Part shown: one piece after another, positions 36,520-45,819 of the stretch
Position numbering within the stretch: the stretch's first letter is position 1
Layout of the letters: each line of letters opens with the position of its first letter
DNA from: Paracoccaceae bacterium
Lineage (GTDB): Bacteria > Pseudomonadota > Alphaproteobacteria > Rhodobacterales > Rhodobacteraceae
Length of the DNA stretch: 64,000 bases
Direction of reading: 5' to 3'
NCBI GenBank assembly: GCA_028097405.1
Contig: JAOHEK010000001.1
Location: 62,001-126,000 of the forward strand
Position numbers and translations under genes: made by a program
The notes under the pieces: generated by a model
What the model was told of the DNA's origin: nothing
Database searches by the model: none
Seen by the model: only the letters and a program-made list of their open reading frames with translations

Positions 36520-38046
36520 CTAACCCACCGAACCCTCAAGCGAAATCGCCACAAGCTGTTGAGCTTCCATAGCAAATTCCATCGGCAGCGCCTGCAGCAC
36601 TTCCTTACAGAACCCGTTGACAACCAAGGCCACAGCCTCTTCCTCGTCCATGCCCCTTTGGCGGCAATAGAACAGCTGATCGTCATCCACCTTAGAGGTC
36701 GTCGCTTCGTGTTCGACCCGGCTCGAGTTATTCTTGACCTCGATATAGGGCACCGTATGCGCCCCGCATTTGTCGCCAATCAAAAGACTGTCGCACTGGG
36801 TGTAATTCCGGCTGTCCTTCGCCTTGGGATGCATCGACACTAACCCACGATAGGTATTCTGCGCCTTGCCCGCAGAAATCCCCTTGGACACGATCCGCGA
36901 CTTGGTATTTTTGCCCAGATGCACCATCTTTGTGCCGGTGTCTGCTTGCTGCATGTTGTTGGCAATCGCGATGGAATAGAACTCACCTTGGCTGTCATCA
37001 CCGCGCAAAATGCACGACGGATATTTCCACGTCACAGCCGATCCGGTTTCCACTTGGGTCCACATCACCTTCGAGCGATCGCCCCGACAATCGGCACGCT
37101 TGGTCACAAAGTTATAAATGCCGCCTTTGCCGTTCTCGTCGCCCGGATACCAGTTTTGTACCGTCGAATACTTGATCTCGGCATCGTCCAGCAAAACCAG
37201 CTCCACAACCGCCGCATGAAGCTGCGAAATATCACGTTGTGGCGCCGTGCAGCCCTCAAGGTAGGATACATACGAACCCTTGTCGGCAATGATCAGCGTG
37301 CGTTCGAACTGGCCTGTATTCTCAGCATTGATCCGGAAATACGTCGAAAGCTCCATCGGGCAGCGCACACCGGGCGGCACATAGACGAAAGAGCCATCGG
37401 AAAAGACAGCAGAATTCAGCGTCGCATAGAAATTATCGGACTGCGGCACGACCGAACCAATGTATTTCTTAACCAGCTCGGGATGCTCTTGCACCGCTTC
37501 CGAAATCGAACAGAAAATCACACCAGCCTTCGCCAGCTCCGCCTGAAACGTCGTGCCAACGGAAACGCTGTCAAACACCGCATCCACGGCCACTTTGCGC
37601 CCTTCAGCGGGCATATCTTCGGCCCCTTCGACACCGGCCAGGATCATCTGTTCCTTCAACGGAATGCCAAGTTTCGCGTAGGTTTCCAGCAGCTTCGGGT
37701 CCACCTCATCCAACGACTTCGGCTTTTCCTCCATGCTTTTCGGCTTGGCGTAATAATACTGATCCTGAAAGTCGATCTTCGGATAATCGACCATCGCCCA
37801 TTCGGGTTCGGTCATCTTCAACCACCGGGCATAAGCCTCAAGACGCCATTCCAACATCCACGCAGGTTCGCCGTTTTTCTCGGAAATCAGCCGCACGATA
37901 TCTTCGGTCAGCCCTTTCGGAGCGTATTCCATCTCGATATCCGTCGCCCAGCCATATTTGTAGGTGCCCGAGAGCGAGCGCACAGCATCAACGGTGTCCT
38001 GATCAACACCGTCTTTGACCTCTGTTGTGCTATCCAAAGCTGCCAT
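36520..38046 (-). CDS. sufB: Fe-S cluster assembly protein SufB
   Basis: A 508-aa Suf[18 protein letters not shown] at the N-terminus, [28 protein letters not shown] in the middle, the [11 protein letters not shown] segment with the scaffold cysteine, and the C-terminal [15 protein letters not shown] core. It is the main scaffold for Fe-S cluster assembly with SufC and SufD. It starts 11 bp after the first desulfurase gene. The opposite strand is open for over 500 codons across it, but that is a shadow. Confidence 0.97.
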   Translation of the reverse strand: MAALDSTTEVKDGVDQDTVDAVRSLSGTYKYGWATDIEMEYAPKGLTEDIVRLISEKNGEPAWMLEWRLEAYARWLKMTEPEWAMVDYPKIDFQDQYYYAKPKSMEEKPKSLDEVDPKLLETYAKLGIPLKEQMILAGVEGAEDMPAEGRKVAVDAVFDSVSVGTTFQAELAKAGVIFCSISEAVQEHPELVKKYIGSVVPQSDNFYATLNSAVFSDGSFVYVPPGVRCPMELSTYFRINAENTGQFERTLIIADKGSYVSYLEGCTAPQRDISQLHAAVVELVLLDDAEIKYSTVQNWYPGDENGKGGIYNFVTKRADCRGDRSKVMWTQVETGSAVTWKYPSCILRGDDSQGEFYSIAIANNMQQADTGTKMVHLGKNTKSRIVSKGISAGKAQNTYRGLVSMHPKAKDSRNYTQCDSLLIGDKCGAHTVPYIEVKNNSSRVEHEATTSKVDDDQLFYCRQRGMDEEEAVALVVNGFCKEVLQALPMEFAMEAQQLVAISLEGSVG

Positions 38047-38057
38047 CTTTTACCCTC

Positions 38058-39191
38058 TCAAGCCGCGCGCTGGCGGAATTTCTTTTCTTGGCGGGTCCAT
38101 GCGTCGATAAAACGCAAAACCTCATCCTCAGTCGTCGTAGGCCCCATCGAGACCCGTATCGCGCTCGCCGCCGTCACGTCGTCAAAGCCCATGGCCTGCA
38201 ACACCCGACTGGCGCGCACTTTGCCACTGGAACACGCCGAGCCCGCGCTGATCGCAAACCCCGCCAAGTCCATCGCCATCACTTGCGTTTCGCCCTTCCA
38301 ACCGGGCGTGGCGAAACATGACGTGTTCGGCAATCGCGGCGCATCCTTGCCTATCAAAATAGTGTTCGGAGCCTCAGCCTCAAGAGCGTTTTCTAGAATC
38401 TTTCTAAGTTCTGCAACCCGATCCCACGCGCCATCGGCCAAATCCTTCGCTGCAGCCTCAGCCGCAGCCCCAAATCCAGCAATCCCAATGACGTTTTCGG
38501 TGCCCCCGCGCCGACCCATTTCCTGGCCTCCACCGCGAATATGAGGGGTCAATTCCAGACCATCCGTACCCTTCATAGCAATCAAGGCACCAACACCCTT
38601 GGGACCACCAAGCTTGTGGGCCGAAATCAGGGCATAATCTATACCCCACCATTCTAGGGCTACAGGCATTTTACCAATGGCCTGAACCGCATCTGAAAGA
38701 ACCCTCAGTTTCGGAAAACGTTCTTTCATATAAGCCGACACTCCGGCAACATTCTGCAAAACACCCGTTTCGGAATTGGCCGCCTGAACCGCAACCAACT
38801 CATGGGCGCTCAAAGCGCCCAGAATCTCAGTATCAAAACGACCTTCAACTACAAGCCGTCCATTGCCATCCACGGTGAGTGGCAGCTTCGTGCTCTGATG
38901 TGCCAGCACTGCGTCGTGTTCAACGCCAGCACTAATGATCCACCCGACCCAATTTGCCAAACACGATGCGCTCTCGCTCGCACCGCTGGTGAAAATCACA
39001 TCTTGCGGCTTACAGCCGACGGCCGTTGCCACCTGCCCCCGCGCCCGTTCAATCAACCCCTTCGCCGCGCGACCCTCAGCATGAACCGACGACGGATTCC
39101 CAACCACGTCCATCGCTGCAATCATCGCATCGCGCGCCTCACTCCGCAAAGGAGCCGTCGCGTTCCAGTCCAGATAAACCCGCTCAGACAT
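38058..39191 (-). CDS. Cysteine desulfurase, IscS/NifS type
   Basis: 377 aa, a class I desulfurase: YLDWNATAPLRSEA at the start, ISAHKLGGPKG with the PLP lysine and AGSACSSGKVRAS with the persulfide cysteine. It is distinct from SufS at the other end of the operon, so the operon carries two desulfurases of different classes. It lies between iscR and sufB, the usual alphaproteobacterial order. Confidence 0.93.
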   Translation of the reverse strand: MSERVYLDWNATAPLRSEARDAMIAAMDVVGNPSSVHAEGRAAKGLIERARGQVATAVGCKPQDVIFTSGASESASCLANWVGWIISAGVEHDAVLAHQSTKLPLTVDGNGRLVVEGRFDTEILGALSAHELVAVQAANSETGVLQNVAGVSAYMKERFPKLRVLSDAVQAIGKMPVALEWWGIDYALISAHKLGGPKGVGALIAMKGTDGLELTPHIRGGGQEMGRRGGTENVIGIAGFGAAAEAAAKDLADGAWDRVAELRKILENALEAEAPNTILIGKDAPRLPNTSCFATPGWKGETQVMAMDLAGFAISAGSACSSGKVRASRVLQAMGFDDVTAASAIRVSMGPTTTEDEVLRFIDAWTRQEKKFRQRAA

Positions 39192-39224
39192 AATAGCTTC
39201 TTCTGTCTAAATACTTTGGGGGGC

Positions 39225-39246
39225 GTGGGGGGGCAAAGCCCCCCAC
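39225..39246. repeat. G-run/C-run hairpin between iscR and desulfurase
   Basis: GTGGGGGG (39225-39232) pairs with CCCCCCAC (39239-39246) around GCAAAG, and another GGGGGG run lies just to the left. No T-run follows in the transcribed direction. Such G/C-run palindromes often recur in Rhodobacterales genomes; whether this one is repeated elsewhere cannot be seen here. Confidence 0.55.
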
Positions 39247-39297
39247 ATACCGCGATGGGCGCCAAGCCCAGCGCAATCAAATTATCCCAAGACACCC

Positions 39298-39759
39298 TCA
39301 TCTCTCGTCCACCACTTCGAACAATGCCGGTACGGCAGGACAAGGTGCCAATTCGTTAGAAATCACATCAGACAGCCTAGTCTGGTGCAAAAACACATAG
39401 ACATGCGCCGAAAGCCCTTCCCACAAACGATTGGTCAGACTTTGTGCTTTAGACCCCGAAATCGCCCCGCTGGCACCGGCACCGGTGTGCATGGCATCCA
39501 CCGTTTCATCGACCGCGCCCAGAATCTCGCTGACCCGTATCTCGGAGGGCACCCGTGCCAAACGATATCCACCGCCCGGCCCACGCACACTTTCCACCAA
39601 ACCGGCCCGACGCAACTTCACGAACAATTGCTCAAGATAAGGTAGCGAAATGTCCTGACGCCGCGAGATTTCGCCCAAGGACAACAGGGTCTCGCCCTTT
39701 GTCATCCCTAGATCCGCCAAAGCAACCATGGCATAGCGTCCCTTAGTGCTCAGTTTCAT
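39298..39759 (-). CDS. iscR: Rrf2-family iron-sulfur regulator IscR
   Basis: 153 aa from ATG 39759, with the Rrf2 winged helix: STKGRYAMVALADL, ISLPYLEQLFVKLRRAGLV and SVRGPGGGYRLAR. The loop that in E. coli IscR holds the three cluster cysteines reads MHTGAGASGAISGSKAQ and has none. The only cysteine is near the C-terminus (APCPAV). Rhodobacter IscR is reported to be similarly cysteine-poor, so this is a lineage trait. It heads the suf operon and probably represses it when Fe-S supply is sufficient, through the palindromes at 39843-39890. Confidence 0.9.
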   Translation of the reverse strand: MKLSTKGRYAMVALADLGMTKGETLLSLGEISRRQDISLPYLEQLFVKLRRAGLVESVRGPGGGYRLARVPSEIRVSEILGAVDETVDAMHTGAGASGAISGSKAQSLTNRLWEGLSAHVYVFLHQTRLSDVISNELAPCPAVPALFEVVDER

Positions 39760-39842
39760 GCGCAACCATCCTGCCTTAAATCATTGACCTTTTCCCGCGC
39801 GGGGCTTACCTCCGCACAAGTCCATCGGGAGGGTGGCGCCGA

Positions 39843-39859
39843 TTTAGAACGCTTCTAAA
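39843..39859. promoter_or_regulatory. Irr-type iron control element (ICE)
   Basis: TTTAGAA-CGC-TTCTAAA is a perfect 7-bp inverted repeat with a 3-bp spacer. It matches the form of the ICE motif described for the haem-dependent regulator Irr in alphaproteobacteria. It lies 84 bp upstream of the iscR ATG. Confidence 0.75.
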
Positions 39860-39873
39860 GACCCCGACAGAAA

Positions 39874-39890
39874 TCGTCAACTATTGACGA
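39874..39890. promoter_or_regulatory. Second 17-bp palindrome in iscR-suf promoter region
   Basis: TCGTCAA-CTA-TTGACGA has perfect 7-bp arms and a 3-bp spacer, 31 bp centre-to-centre from the ICE. It could be an IscR (iron-Rhodo-box-like) site, or belong to the divergent hydrolase gene, whose ATG is 38 bp away. Confidence 0.55.
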
Positions 39891-39927
39891 GGGTTCGGCA
39901 AAAAAATGAGAAGGTACATTTGTAAAC

Positions 39928-40581
39928 ATGCCCGAGGTAATTTTTCCCGGCCCCGAGGGACGGCTGGAAGGTCGATACCATCCACAGAAATCCAAAGATG
40001 CGCCGATTGCAATCGTCTTGCATCCGCACCCGCAATTTGGCGGCACGATGAACAATCGCGTGGTCTATAACCTGCATTATGCCTTTCATAACATGGGCTT
40101 CAATGTACTTAGATTCAACTTCCGCGGCGTCGGTCGCAGCCAAGGCGAATACGATCAAGGCATTGGCGAGCTGTCGGATGCGGCCTCAGCACTGGATTAT
40201 CTTCAGTCCATGAACCAGAATGCCAAGCATTGCTGGGTTGCCGGATTTTCCTTCGGCGCATGGATCGGTATGCAGCTTTTGATGCGTCGACCAGAAATCA
40301 CGGGTTTTATCAGCGTCTCGCCGCCTGCGAATATGTACGACTTTTCCTTCCTTGCACCCTGCCCGTCGTCCGGGTTGGTCATCAACGGGACATCTGATCG
40401 CGTCGCACCACCGCGCGATACCCATACGCTTGTGGAAAAACTCCATGAACAAAAGGGCATCACGGTCACGCATACGGAAATCGAAGGGGCCGGACACTTC
40501 TTTGAGGACCCCCATATGGAAAACATGATCGGCAATGTGACGAGCTACGTTGGGCGCCGTCTGACTGAAACCTCACGTTAA
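39928..40581 (+). CDS. Alpha/beta hydrolase
   Basis: 217 aa. HPHPQFGGTMNNRVV provides the oxyanion region, VAGFSFGAWIGMQL the nucleophile elbow, and GTSDRVAPP plus EGAGHFFEDP the Asp and His. This small hydrolase (COG2945-like) is commonly found next to iscR-suf in this lineage; its substrate is unknown. It is divergent from iscR and may share its iron-responsive region. Confidence 0.85.
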   Translation: MPEVIFPGPEGRLEGRYHPQKSKDAPIAIVLHPHPQFGGTMNNRVVYNLHYAFHNMGFNVLRFNFRGVGRSQGEYDQGIGELSDAASALDYLQSMNQNAKHCWVAGFSFGAWIGMQLLMRRPEITGFISVSPPANMYDFSFLAPCPSSGLVINGTSDRVAPPRDTHTLVEKLHEQKGITVTHTEIEGAGHFFEDPHMENMIGNVTSYVGRRLTETSR

Positions 40582-40600
40582 GAGCGTTACACTCGTGACG

Positions 40601-41746
40601 TTACGTCTCGTCTAAATCGTCGCTTAAATGCAAAAGCGGGCGCGGTCGGTACTCCGTCGTCGCCCGCCAGCGCCTCTTTGCTGGTTCCGAGACATCCCAG
40701 ACAAAGGACGGCGCGTATTTGCCCTCGCGGTGCAAAACACGCTTGCGCAAAAGCCGCCCTACAAAGCCCGGTGGTTTGGTGTGGTTCATCAAAGGCGTCG
40801 TCACGGCCTCTTGTTCACGCGCGAATCCGGCCAGCATATCAGTATCGAACGCCAAACCCTGATCTGTGGCCCCCGCCGCAATCCAGCCAAGCGCAATGCT
40901 CGACAACCCCAAGATATCGCCGCCACCGCCGACCGAACCGTGATCTCCTGCGAACCAGTGCTGTTGGTAAAGTCGGCGGTTGTCATCATCCATTTGATTT
41001 AACAACCCCATGTTTTGCCACAGCGTGGGCGGAAAAGTTCGGCGTTTTTCATCAATGGAAACCCCGTGCCGCGCAGCCTTAACACTGCGTGACAGAACCA
41101 GATCATGAAACCCATGGTTGCCGTTGAAAATACGAGCCAACAAACGGTAGTGCCCCGGGACGCCCAGTGCACCGACCGTGTCCCAGACGCCAAGATAGCT
41201 TACTGACAAAATCGCAGGCTCTGGATAGCCCGATCGTATCCGCCAAGCCTGTTCGGTCTTGCTGGTTGCCAGACTGCTTGAAAATCCAGCGCGGAACTTA
41301 TGGCTTTCCAATGTGTTTGGGGCCGTATTACGATTCATATCGCGATAGCGCTTGATGGCCACAGGGATACGATCCATTTGATCTGCGTCCGGCAACCCCG
41401 AGGCCCGCAAGAGCCCGGCTAATGATCGCGCTGTGAAAGCACCACGCGAAAACCCGAAAATGTGGATCTCGTCACCCGACTCGTAGGTTTCGGCCAGAAA
41501 TCGATAAGCGGCGGTGATATTTCGTGTCACGCCAACTCCGAATACCCCGCCGCTGATCTTGTCCCATTTGGCTCGTAAGCCAGTCATACCAAATCCGGTG
41601 CCGACGCCCGGGACATATTTGCTAAACTGCGCCACGCCGTCGTCGCCAGTGGTGCGCACTGCGCCATGTAAAAGATGTACATTTGTCGGAAAGGGCGAAT
41701 CCGCCGCGTTCCATGTGCCATCGCAGAAAATTGCGATCCGTTTCAT
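40601..41746 (-). CDS. DUF2235 family alpha/beta hydrolase
   Basis: A 381-aa protein with the DUF2235 N-terminus (RIAIFCDGTWNA) and the nucleophile motif IFGFSRGAFTARSLAGL. The family includes Tle1-type phospholipase effectors and stand-alone hydrolases. There is no signal peptide and no type VI secretion, adaptor or immunity gene nearby, so a cytoplasmic housekeeping role is more likely than a toxin. It stands alone. Confidence 0.85.
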   Translation of the reverse strand: MKRIAIFCDGTWNAADSPFPTNVHLLHGAVRTTGDDGVAQFSKYVPGVGTGFGMTGLRAKWDKISGGVFGVGVTRNITAAYRFLAETYESGDEIHIFGFSRGAFTARSLAGLLRASGLPDADQMDRIPVAIKRYRDMNRNTAPNTLESHKFRAGFSSSLATSKTEQAWRIRSGYPEPAILSVSYLGVWDTVGALGVPGHYRLLARIFNGNHGFHDLVLSRSVKAARHGVSIDEKRRTFPPTLWQNMGLLNQMDDDNRRLYQQHWFAGDHGSVGGGGDILGLSSIALGWIAAGATDQGLAFDTDMLAGFAREQEAVTTPLMNHTKPPGFVGRLLRKRVLHREGKYAPSFVWDVSEPAKRRWRATTEYRPRPLLHLSDDLDET

Positions 41747-41957
41747 TAAAAAGGCCTTTCAATAATGATTAAAGCCTAGTCCACGCGCAGATCCAGAACA
41801 AGAACATCGGCCACTTCTTTGGGAAACGCCCAAGTTCCGACACAGTTCCGCCATTGTCGCGTCAAACGAGGGGCCATAGATGACGGTGAAACTTGTTCCG
41901 GGCTATTTTCCCTCTGACGCCCGGACCAGGCATCCTTCGAGCAACGCAAAAATCAGA

Positions 41958-41983
41958 CCCGGCGCAAGCCGGGCTACTTTTTT
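41958..41983. terminator. Bidirectional intrinsic terminator
   Basis: CCCGGC (41958-41963), GCAA loop and GCCGGG (41968-41973) form a tight tetraloop hairpin. CTAC then six T follow on the plus strand, and TCTGA then five T on the minus strand. It should end the M48-protease transcript coming from the right. Another inverted repeat, TCCGGGC/GCCCGGA, lies at 41897-41925. Confidence 0.75.
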
Positions 41984-42000
41984 AAGCCATCGGATTTTAC

Positions 42001-42717
42001 CTAACGAATGCTGTTTCGGACGTTCTGGATGCGATCCGCATTGGGGGGATGGCTACCCAGAAAACGGTCTCCAGGATCCCTAGCATCTTGGAAATAGAGC
42101 ACTCCGCGCAAAGGGTTATATCCCGCACGTTGTGCAATCTGAGCGCCAACCGTATCCGCTTCCAATTCAAAATTCTTTGAGTACCGCCGCGCACCGATGG
42201 TGCCGCCGATGTTCGTCGCTGTATCAATGCCACTTGTGTCCAAACCCGCCATTGCCCCGAACACCGCCCCAATTACCGCGCCGGTCCGTGCCAAATTTTG
42301 GGTCTGGTTGATATGAGATTCGATGTGATGTGCCGCTTCATGCGCTAGCGCAAAGGCGATTTCGTCACGGTTGCGCATCTGCCGCAGCAAAGCGGGTGTG
42401 AACGCCAGCAAAGGTCGGCCTGCGTCGTTATAGGTTTGATAAGCATTCGGCGGCTGATTTGGCCGATCATCGATGACGATCGCAAAGTCGCAATTCGCGC
42501 CCGGTCGAATTTGGCGACACGCACTTTCGGCCACGGGTTCCACGCGTCGAACAACCGCGCGGAAATCAGCAACGCTTTGTGGAGAGCCGGTTCGCGTGAC
42601 CTGTTCAACGGGCGCCGCAACGGGCTGAGGCGCGGTCTGTGGCGCGGTGCTTGTTGGAACGTCACAGGCAGAAAGGGCCATCAAAAGACTAAGGGCAAGG
42701 GCTGCATTTTTCATCAA
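42001..42717 (-). CDS. M48-family metalloprotease lipoprotein
   Basis: A 238-aa protein with a lipoprotein signal (LMALSAC, lipid-modified Cys18) and the zinc motif HEAAHH (HExxH), followed by an ELEADTVG segment with the third zinc ligand. It belongs to the M48C peptidases (YcaL/LoiP-like) that act on outer-membrane or periplasmic proteins. An AAAAT-poor promoter region separates it from a divergent small gene. The intrinsic terminator lies 28 bp downstream. Confidence 0.88.
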   Translation of the reverse strand: MMKNAALALSLLMALSACDVPTSTAPQTAPQPVAAPVEQVTRTGSPQSVADFRAVVRRVEPVAESACRQIRPGANCDFAIVIDDRPNQPPNAYQTYNDAGRPLLAFTPALLRQMRNRDEIAFALAHEAAHHIESHINQTQNLARTGAVIGAVFGAMAGLDTSGIDTATNIGGTIGARRYSKNFELEADTVGAQIAQRAGYNPLRGVLYFQDARDPGDRFLGSHPPNADRIQNVRNSIR

Positions 42718-42841
42718 ATTTACCTCACAAGGTGTTCTTTATACTCACTTTGCAATGTCTCACCCTGCCCCACAACGGTCCTTTGCATTTTGGTCAGGAT
42801 TTCGCTTGCCCCCGTCGCGTAAGGGTCGCAGTCTTAGCCTC

Positions 42842-43075
42842 ATGTTCACCATCGAGCACGAATTTGACGCTACCGTTGTCACGCTTTTGGACGATCCCGC
42901 CACGCATCGCCAGCAGGACGTGACAATCACTGCTTTCGAAGACTGTGTCGTCATCGAGCAAGAAAACCAACGTACGGGATCAGTGCAAAAGATCACGCTT
43001 TCACTGTCGCAAGTTGCCGATCTGACAGCGGCGTTGAACTTACCCGAAGGCGTCTATACCCGCGAAAAACCCTAG
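42842..43075 (+). CDS. Small conserved-looking hypothetical protein, 77 aa
   Basis: Begins MFTIEHEFDATVVTLLDD and ends YTREKP; acidic, no membrane helix, probably all-beta plus a helix. The frame extends upstream, but the ATG at 42842 fits the start of the structured part. It ends in a CTAG shared with the stop of the convergent sua5 gene. I do not recognise the family. Confidence 0.65.
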   Translation: MFTIEHEFDATVVTLLDDPATHRQQDVTITAFEDCVVIEQENQRTGSVQKITLSLSQVADLTAALNLPEGVYTREKP

Positions 43076-44004
43076 CGCGGGGCGGCAGCGCGGCGCAATC
43101 TGTCGTTGATCGCGCGCCCCAATCCCTGCTCTGGGATCGGTGCGACGGCAATGGCGGTTTTTCCCAAGTCATCGGCTTCGTGCAGCGCCGCGAACAGCCC
43201 GGCAGCTGCTTCGCGCAGATCGCCTTTGGCCGAAAGCGACCGATCCCCGATCACATCCCCAAAGCCCAAGTGCCATTCGCCAGCTTCAGCCGTCAAAGCA
43301 TTCAGCCTCACGTGGCCAAGTGGTGCATAATGCGACGCCAATTGCCCCGGTGACTGCACCTTTGTGCCTTTTGCCGACGTCAAACGCGCCATCCCATCGG
43401 GCACCTGATATACGCCTTCGCGGTAGACTAAGGGCACGCCGTCGGAAAAGCCGATTATCGTTGATTCTAGCCCATCCGAGGTTCCACCACCGTCCAGAAT
43501 GGCCGAAATCTTGCCATCCAGTCCGTTCAAAACATGGGTCGCCGTGGTGGGGCTGATCCGGCCTGAAAGATTGGCCGAAGGTGCTGCAATGGGTCCGTCA
43601 AAGGCCAAAAGCAAGGCACGCGCGATAGGCGCGACAGGCACACGTAGGGCAACCGTTGACTGACCTGCCGTTACCAAGGCCGAAAGTCCTGTGTTTGGCT
43701 TTAAAGGCACCACCAACGATAGACCATCCGGCCAGCCGTCGCTTAGAAATATGGCTGCAGCTTCGGGAATGTCTCCAAGCGCTTCTGCTGCCTTCAAAGA
43801 CGCCACATGAACGATCAGGGGATTAAAGCTTGGACGTCCCTTTGCTTCGTAAATTGCGGCCACCGCTTCGCCGTTTCGTGCATCCGCGCCCAGCCCGTAG
43901 ACCGTCTCGGTCGGGAACGCGACAAGCCTGCCGTCATACAACAACTTCGCTGCACGTGCGATGCCAGCGGCATCCGCTTCTAGTGTTTCCGTAATCACAG
44001 CCAT
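43072..44004 (-). CDS. L-threonylcarbamoyladenylate synthase (Sua5/TsaC)
   Basis: 310 aa: an N-terminal YrdC domain with FPTETVYGLGADA, KGRPSFNPLIVH and PSANLSGRISPT, and a C-terminal Sua5 domain starting near SPGQLASHYAP. It makes threonylcarbamoyl-AMP from threonine, bicarbonate and ATP for the t6A37 modification of tRNA. The two-domain length identifies the Sua5 rather than the short TsaC form. Convergent with the 77-aa gene. Confidence 0.95.
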   Translation of the reverse strand: MAVITETLEADAAGIARAAKLLYDGRLVAFPTETVYGLGADARNGEAVAAIYEAKGRPSFNPLIVHVASLKAAEALGDIPEAAAIFLSDGWPDGLSLVVPLKPNTGLSALVTAGQSTVALRVPVAPIARALLLAFDGPIAAPSANLSGRISPTTATHVLNGLDGKISAILDGGGTSDGLESTIIGFSDGVPLVYREGVYQVPDGMARLTSAKGTKVQSPGQLASHYAPLGHVRLNALTAEAGEWHLGFGDVIGDRSLSAKGDLREAAAGLFAALHEADDLGKTAIAVAPIPEQGLGRAINDRLRRAAAPR

Positions 44005-44115
44005 TTTATGACGTTGCGTTCCAGTTGCGTGGTTTACCCCTTGCTTGCAAGGTTAGGGGATACTCGTTAGCGATCACCTGTCCGCTTGCCAACTGAATTT
44101 AATAGAGGAATGCCC

Positions 44116-45819
44116 ATGACTTTCAGATCCCCCGTCACAGAAAGCCAATTCATTCTGAACCAAATCGTCGGATTTTCGGACGTTGCGGCCACCGAACGGT
44201 ATTCCGAAGCCACGCCCGATCTGGTCGAGGCGATCCTGAACGAGGCTGGCAAACTCTCAGACGAGGTTATGGCCCCCCTGAACCAAGCTGGCGACGCCGA
44301 CCCCGCCCGGCTGGAAAACGGCGTGGTGCGCACGTCACCGGGCTTTGCCGAGGGCTTTCGCGCGATTGCCGAAGGTGGCTGGGTCGGAGTGACCGCGACC
44401 CCTGATCACGGTGGCATGGGATTGCCACAAGCTATTGGAACCGCGATCACTGATATGATGTCTGGCGCGAACCTCGCACTTCAGCTGAACCCGCTGTTAA
44501 CGCAAGGTCAGATCGAAGCGCTTGAGGCTCACGCAAGTGATGCGCTGAAATCGCTCTATCTGCCCAAGCTGATATCCGGCGAATGGTCGGGTACAATGAA
44601 CCTAACCGAACCTCAGGCAGGCAGCGATGTCGGTGCGTTGCGCTCTACCGCAACTGACAATGGCGACGGAACCTTCGCCGTTTCAGGCCAAAAGATATAC
44701 ATCACTTGGGGCGACGCCGATTTCATGGACAACGTCTGCCACTTGGTTCTGGCGCGCCTGCCGGGTGCGCCCGAAGGCACCAAAGGCATAAGCCTGTTCA
44801 TTGTCCCAAAACTTTTGCCAAAGGACGACGGCACCCCGGGCGAACGAAATTCGCTTAAGGTGGTCAGCCTTGAGCACAAGCTTGGCATTCACGGCTCGCC
44901 GACAGCCGTGATGGAGTTCGACGGCGCAAAAGGCTGGATGGTTGGCGAAGAACAAGGTGGAATGGCAGCCATGTTCACCATGATGAACAACGCCCGTCTC
45001 GGCGTTGCAGCCCAAGGCATAGGTGTTGCCGAAGCCGCGTTTCAAAAAGCACTGGCTTACGCGATTGACCGCAAGCAGGGCAAAGCTGGCGGCACCGGCA
45101 CAATCGTTGAACACGCCGATGTTCGCCGGATGCTCACGGCCATGAAAGCCGATATTTTCGCGGCCCGATCCATCGCTTTGGCCTGCGCCGTTGCCATCGA
45201 CATGACCCGCGCCACCGGCGAAGCCGAATGGAAGACTCGCGCAGCACTTTTAACCCCGATCGCCAAAGCCTTCGGCACCGACACAGGTGTTGATATCTGC
45301 AACGAGGCCATCCAAGTCTTTGGCGGCATGGGCTTTATTGAGGAAACCGGCATCGCTCAACACCTGCGCGATGTGCGGATCACGCCAATCTACGAAGGCA
45401 CCAACGGCATCCAAGCCATGGACCTTGTTGCGCGCAAAATGATGGATGGTGGCGATGCGTTGTACCGCCTGCTGGACGAGGTCGCCAGCACCTGCGAAGC
45501 CGCCCGCCCGACAATGCCCGAATTGGCTGAGGCGGTTTGGGGCTCGGCCGAGACCTTGCGCGAGGCAACCGAATGGCTCGTCGGCCAAGAACTCGACGGA
45601 CGGTTCGCCGGCGCGGTGCCTTACCTGCGCGCCACTGCCCGCGTTCTGGGCGGCCACTATCACCTGAAGGCCGCCTTGGCCGAATCAGATAGCCCGCGCA
45701 CCGCTTTGGCGACGTTCTATATCCAACGTCTGCTGCCTGAACATGCCTCGCTTCTCGCCCAAGTGCGCATTGGCAACACAGGGCTTTACGATCTGTCGCC
45801 CGACGATCTTGCCGCCTGA
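44116..45819 (+). CDS. Acyl-CoA dehydrogenase, DmdC-like
   Basis: 567 aa from ATG 44116, chosen because GAGG lies 8 nt before it (the ATG at 44110 is too close). Four-domain acyl-CoA dehydrogenase: TEPQAGSDVG for FAD/substrate binding, YITWGDAD, and the catalytic Glu in ITPIYEGTNGIQ, followed by an extra C-terminal domain. Length and layout match 3-methylmercaptopropionyl-CoA dehydrogenases (DmdC) of DMSP demethylation, common in Roseobacters, but no dmdA/B/D is adjacent, so a general acyl-CoA role is equally possible. Its stop overlaps the next start by one base. Confidence 0.85.
   Translation: MTFRSPVTESQFILNQIVGFSDVAATERYSEATPDLVEAILNEAGKLSDEVMAPLNQAGDADPARLENGVVRTSPGFAEGFRAIAEGGWVGVTATPDHGGMGLPQAIGTAITDMMSGANLALQLNPLLTQGQIEALEAHASDALKSLYLPKLISGEWSGTMNLTEPQAGSDVGALRSTATDNGDGTFAVSGQKIYITWGDADFMDNVCHLVLARLPGAPEGTKGISLFIVPKLLPKDDGTPGERNSLKVVSLEHKLGIHGSPTAVMEFDGAKGWMVGEEQGGMAAMFTMMNNARLGVAAQGIGVAEAAFQKALAYAIDRKQGKAGGTGTIVEHADVRRMLTAMKADIFAARSIALACAVAIDMTRATGEAEWKTRAALLTPIAKAFGTDTGVDICNEAIQVFGGMGFIEETGIAQHLRDVRITPIYEGTNGIQAMDLVARKMMDGGDALYRLLDEVASTCEAARPTMPELAEAVWGSAETLREATEWLVGQELDGRFAGAVPYLRATARVLGGHYHLKAALAESDSPRTALATFYIQRLLPEHASLLAQVRIGNTGLYDLSPDDLAA

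Noticed and set aside
36919-38544. 541-codon open frame on the plus strand
   Set aside because: It is antisense to sufB and the desulfurase gene, has no family resemblance and a His/Arg-rich shadow composition.
40601-41746. DUF2235 protein as a type VI secretion effector
   Set aside because: No VgrG, PAAR, adaptor or immunity gene lies nearby.
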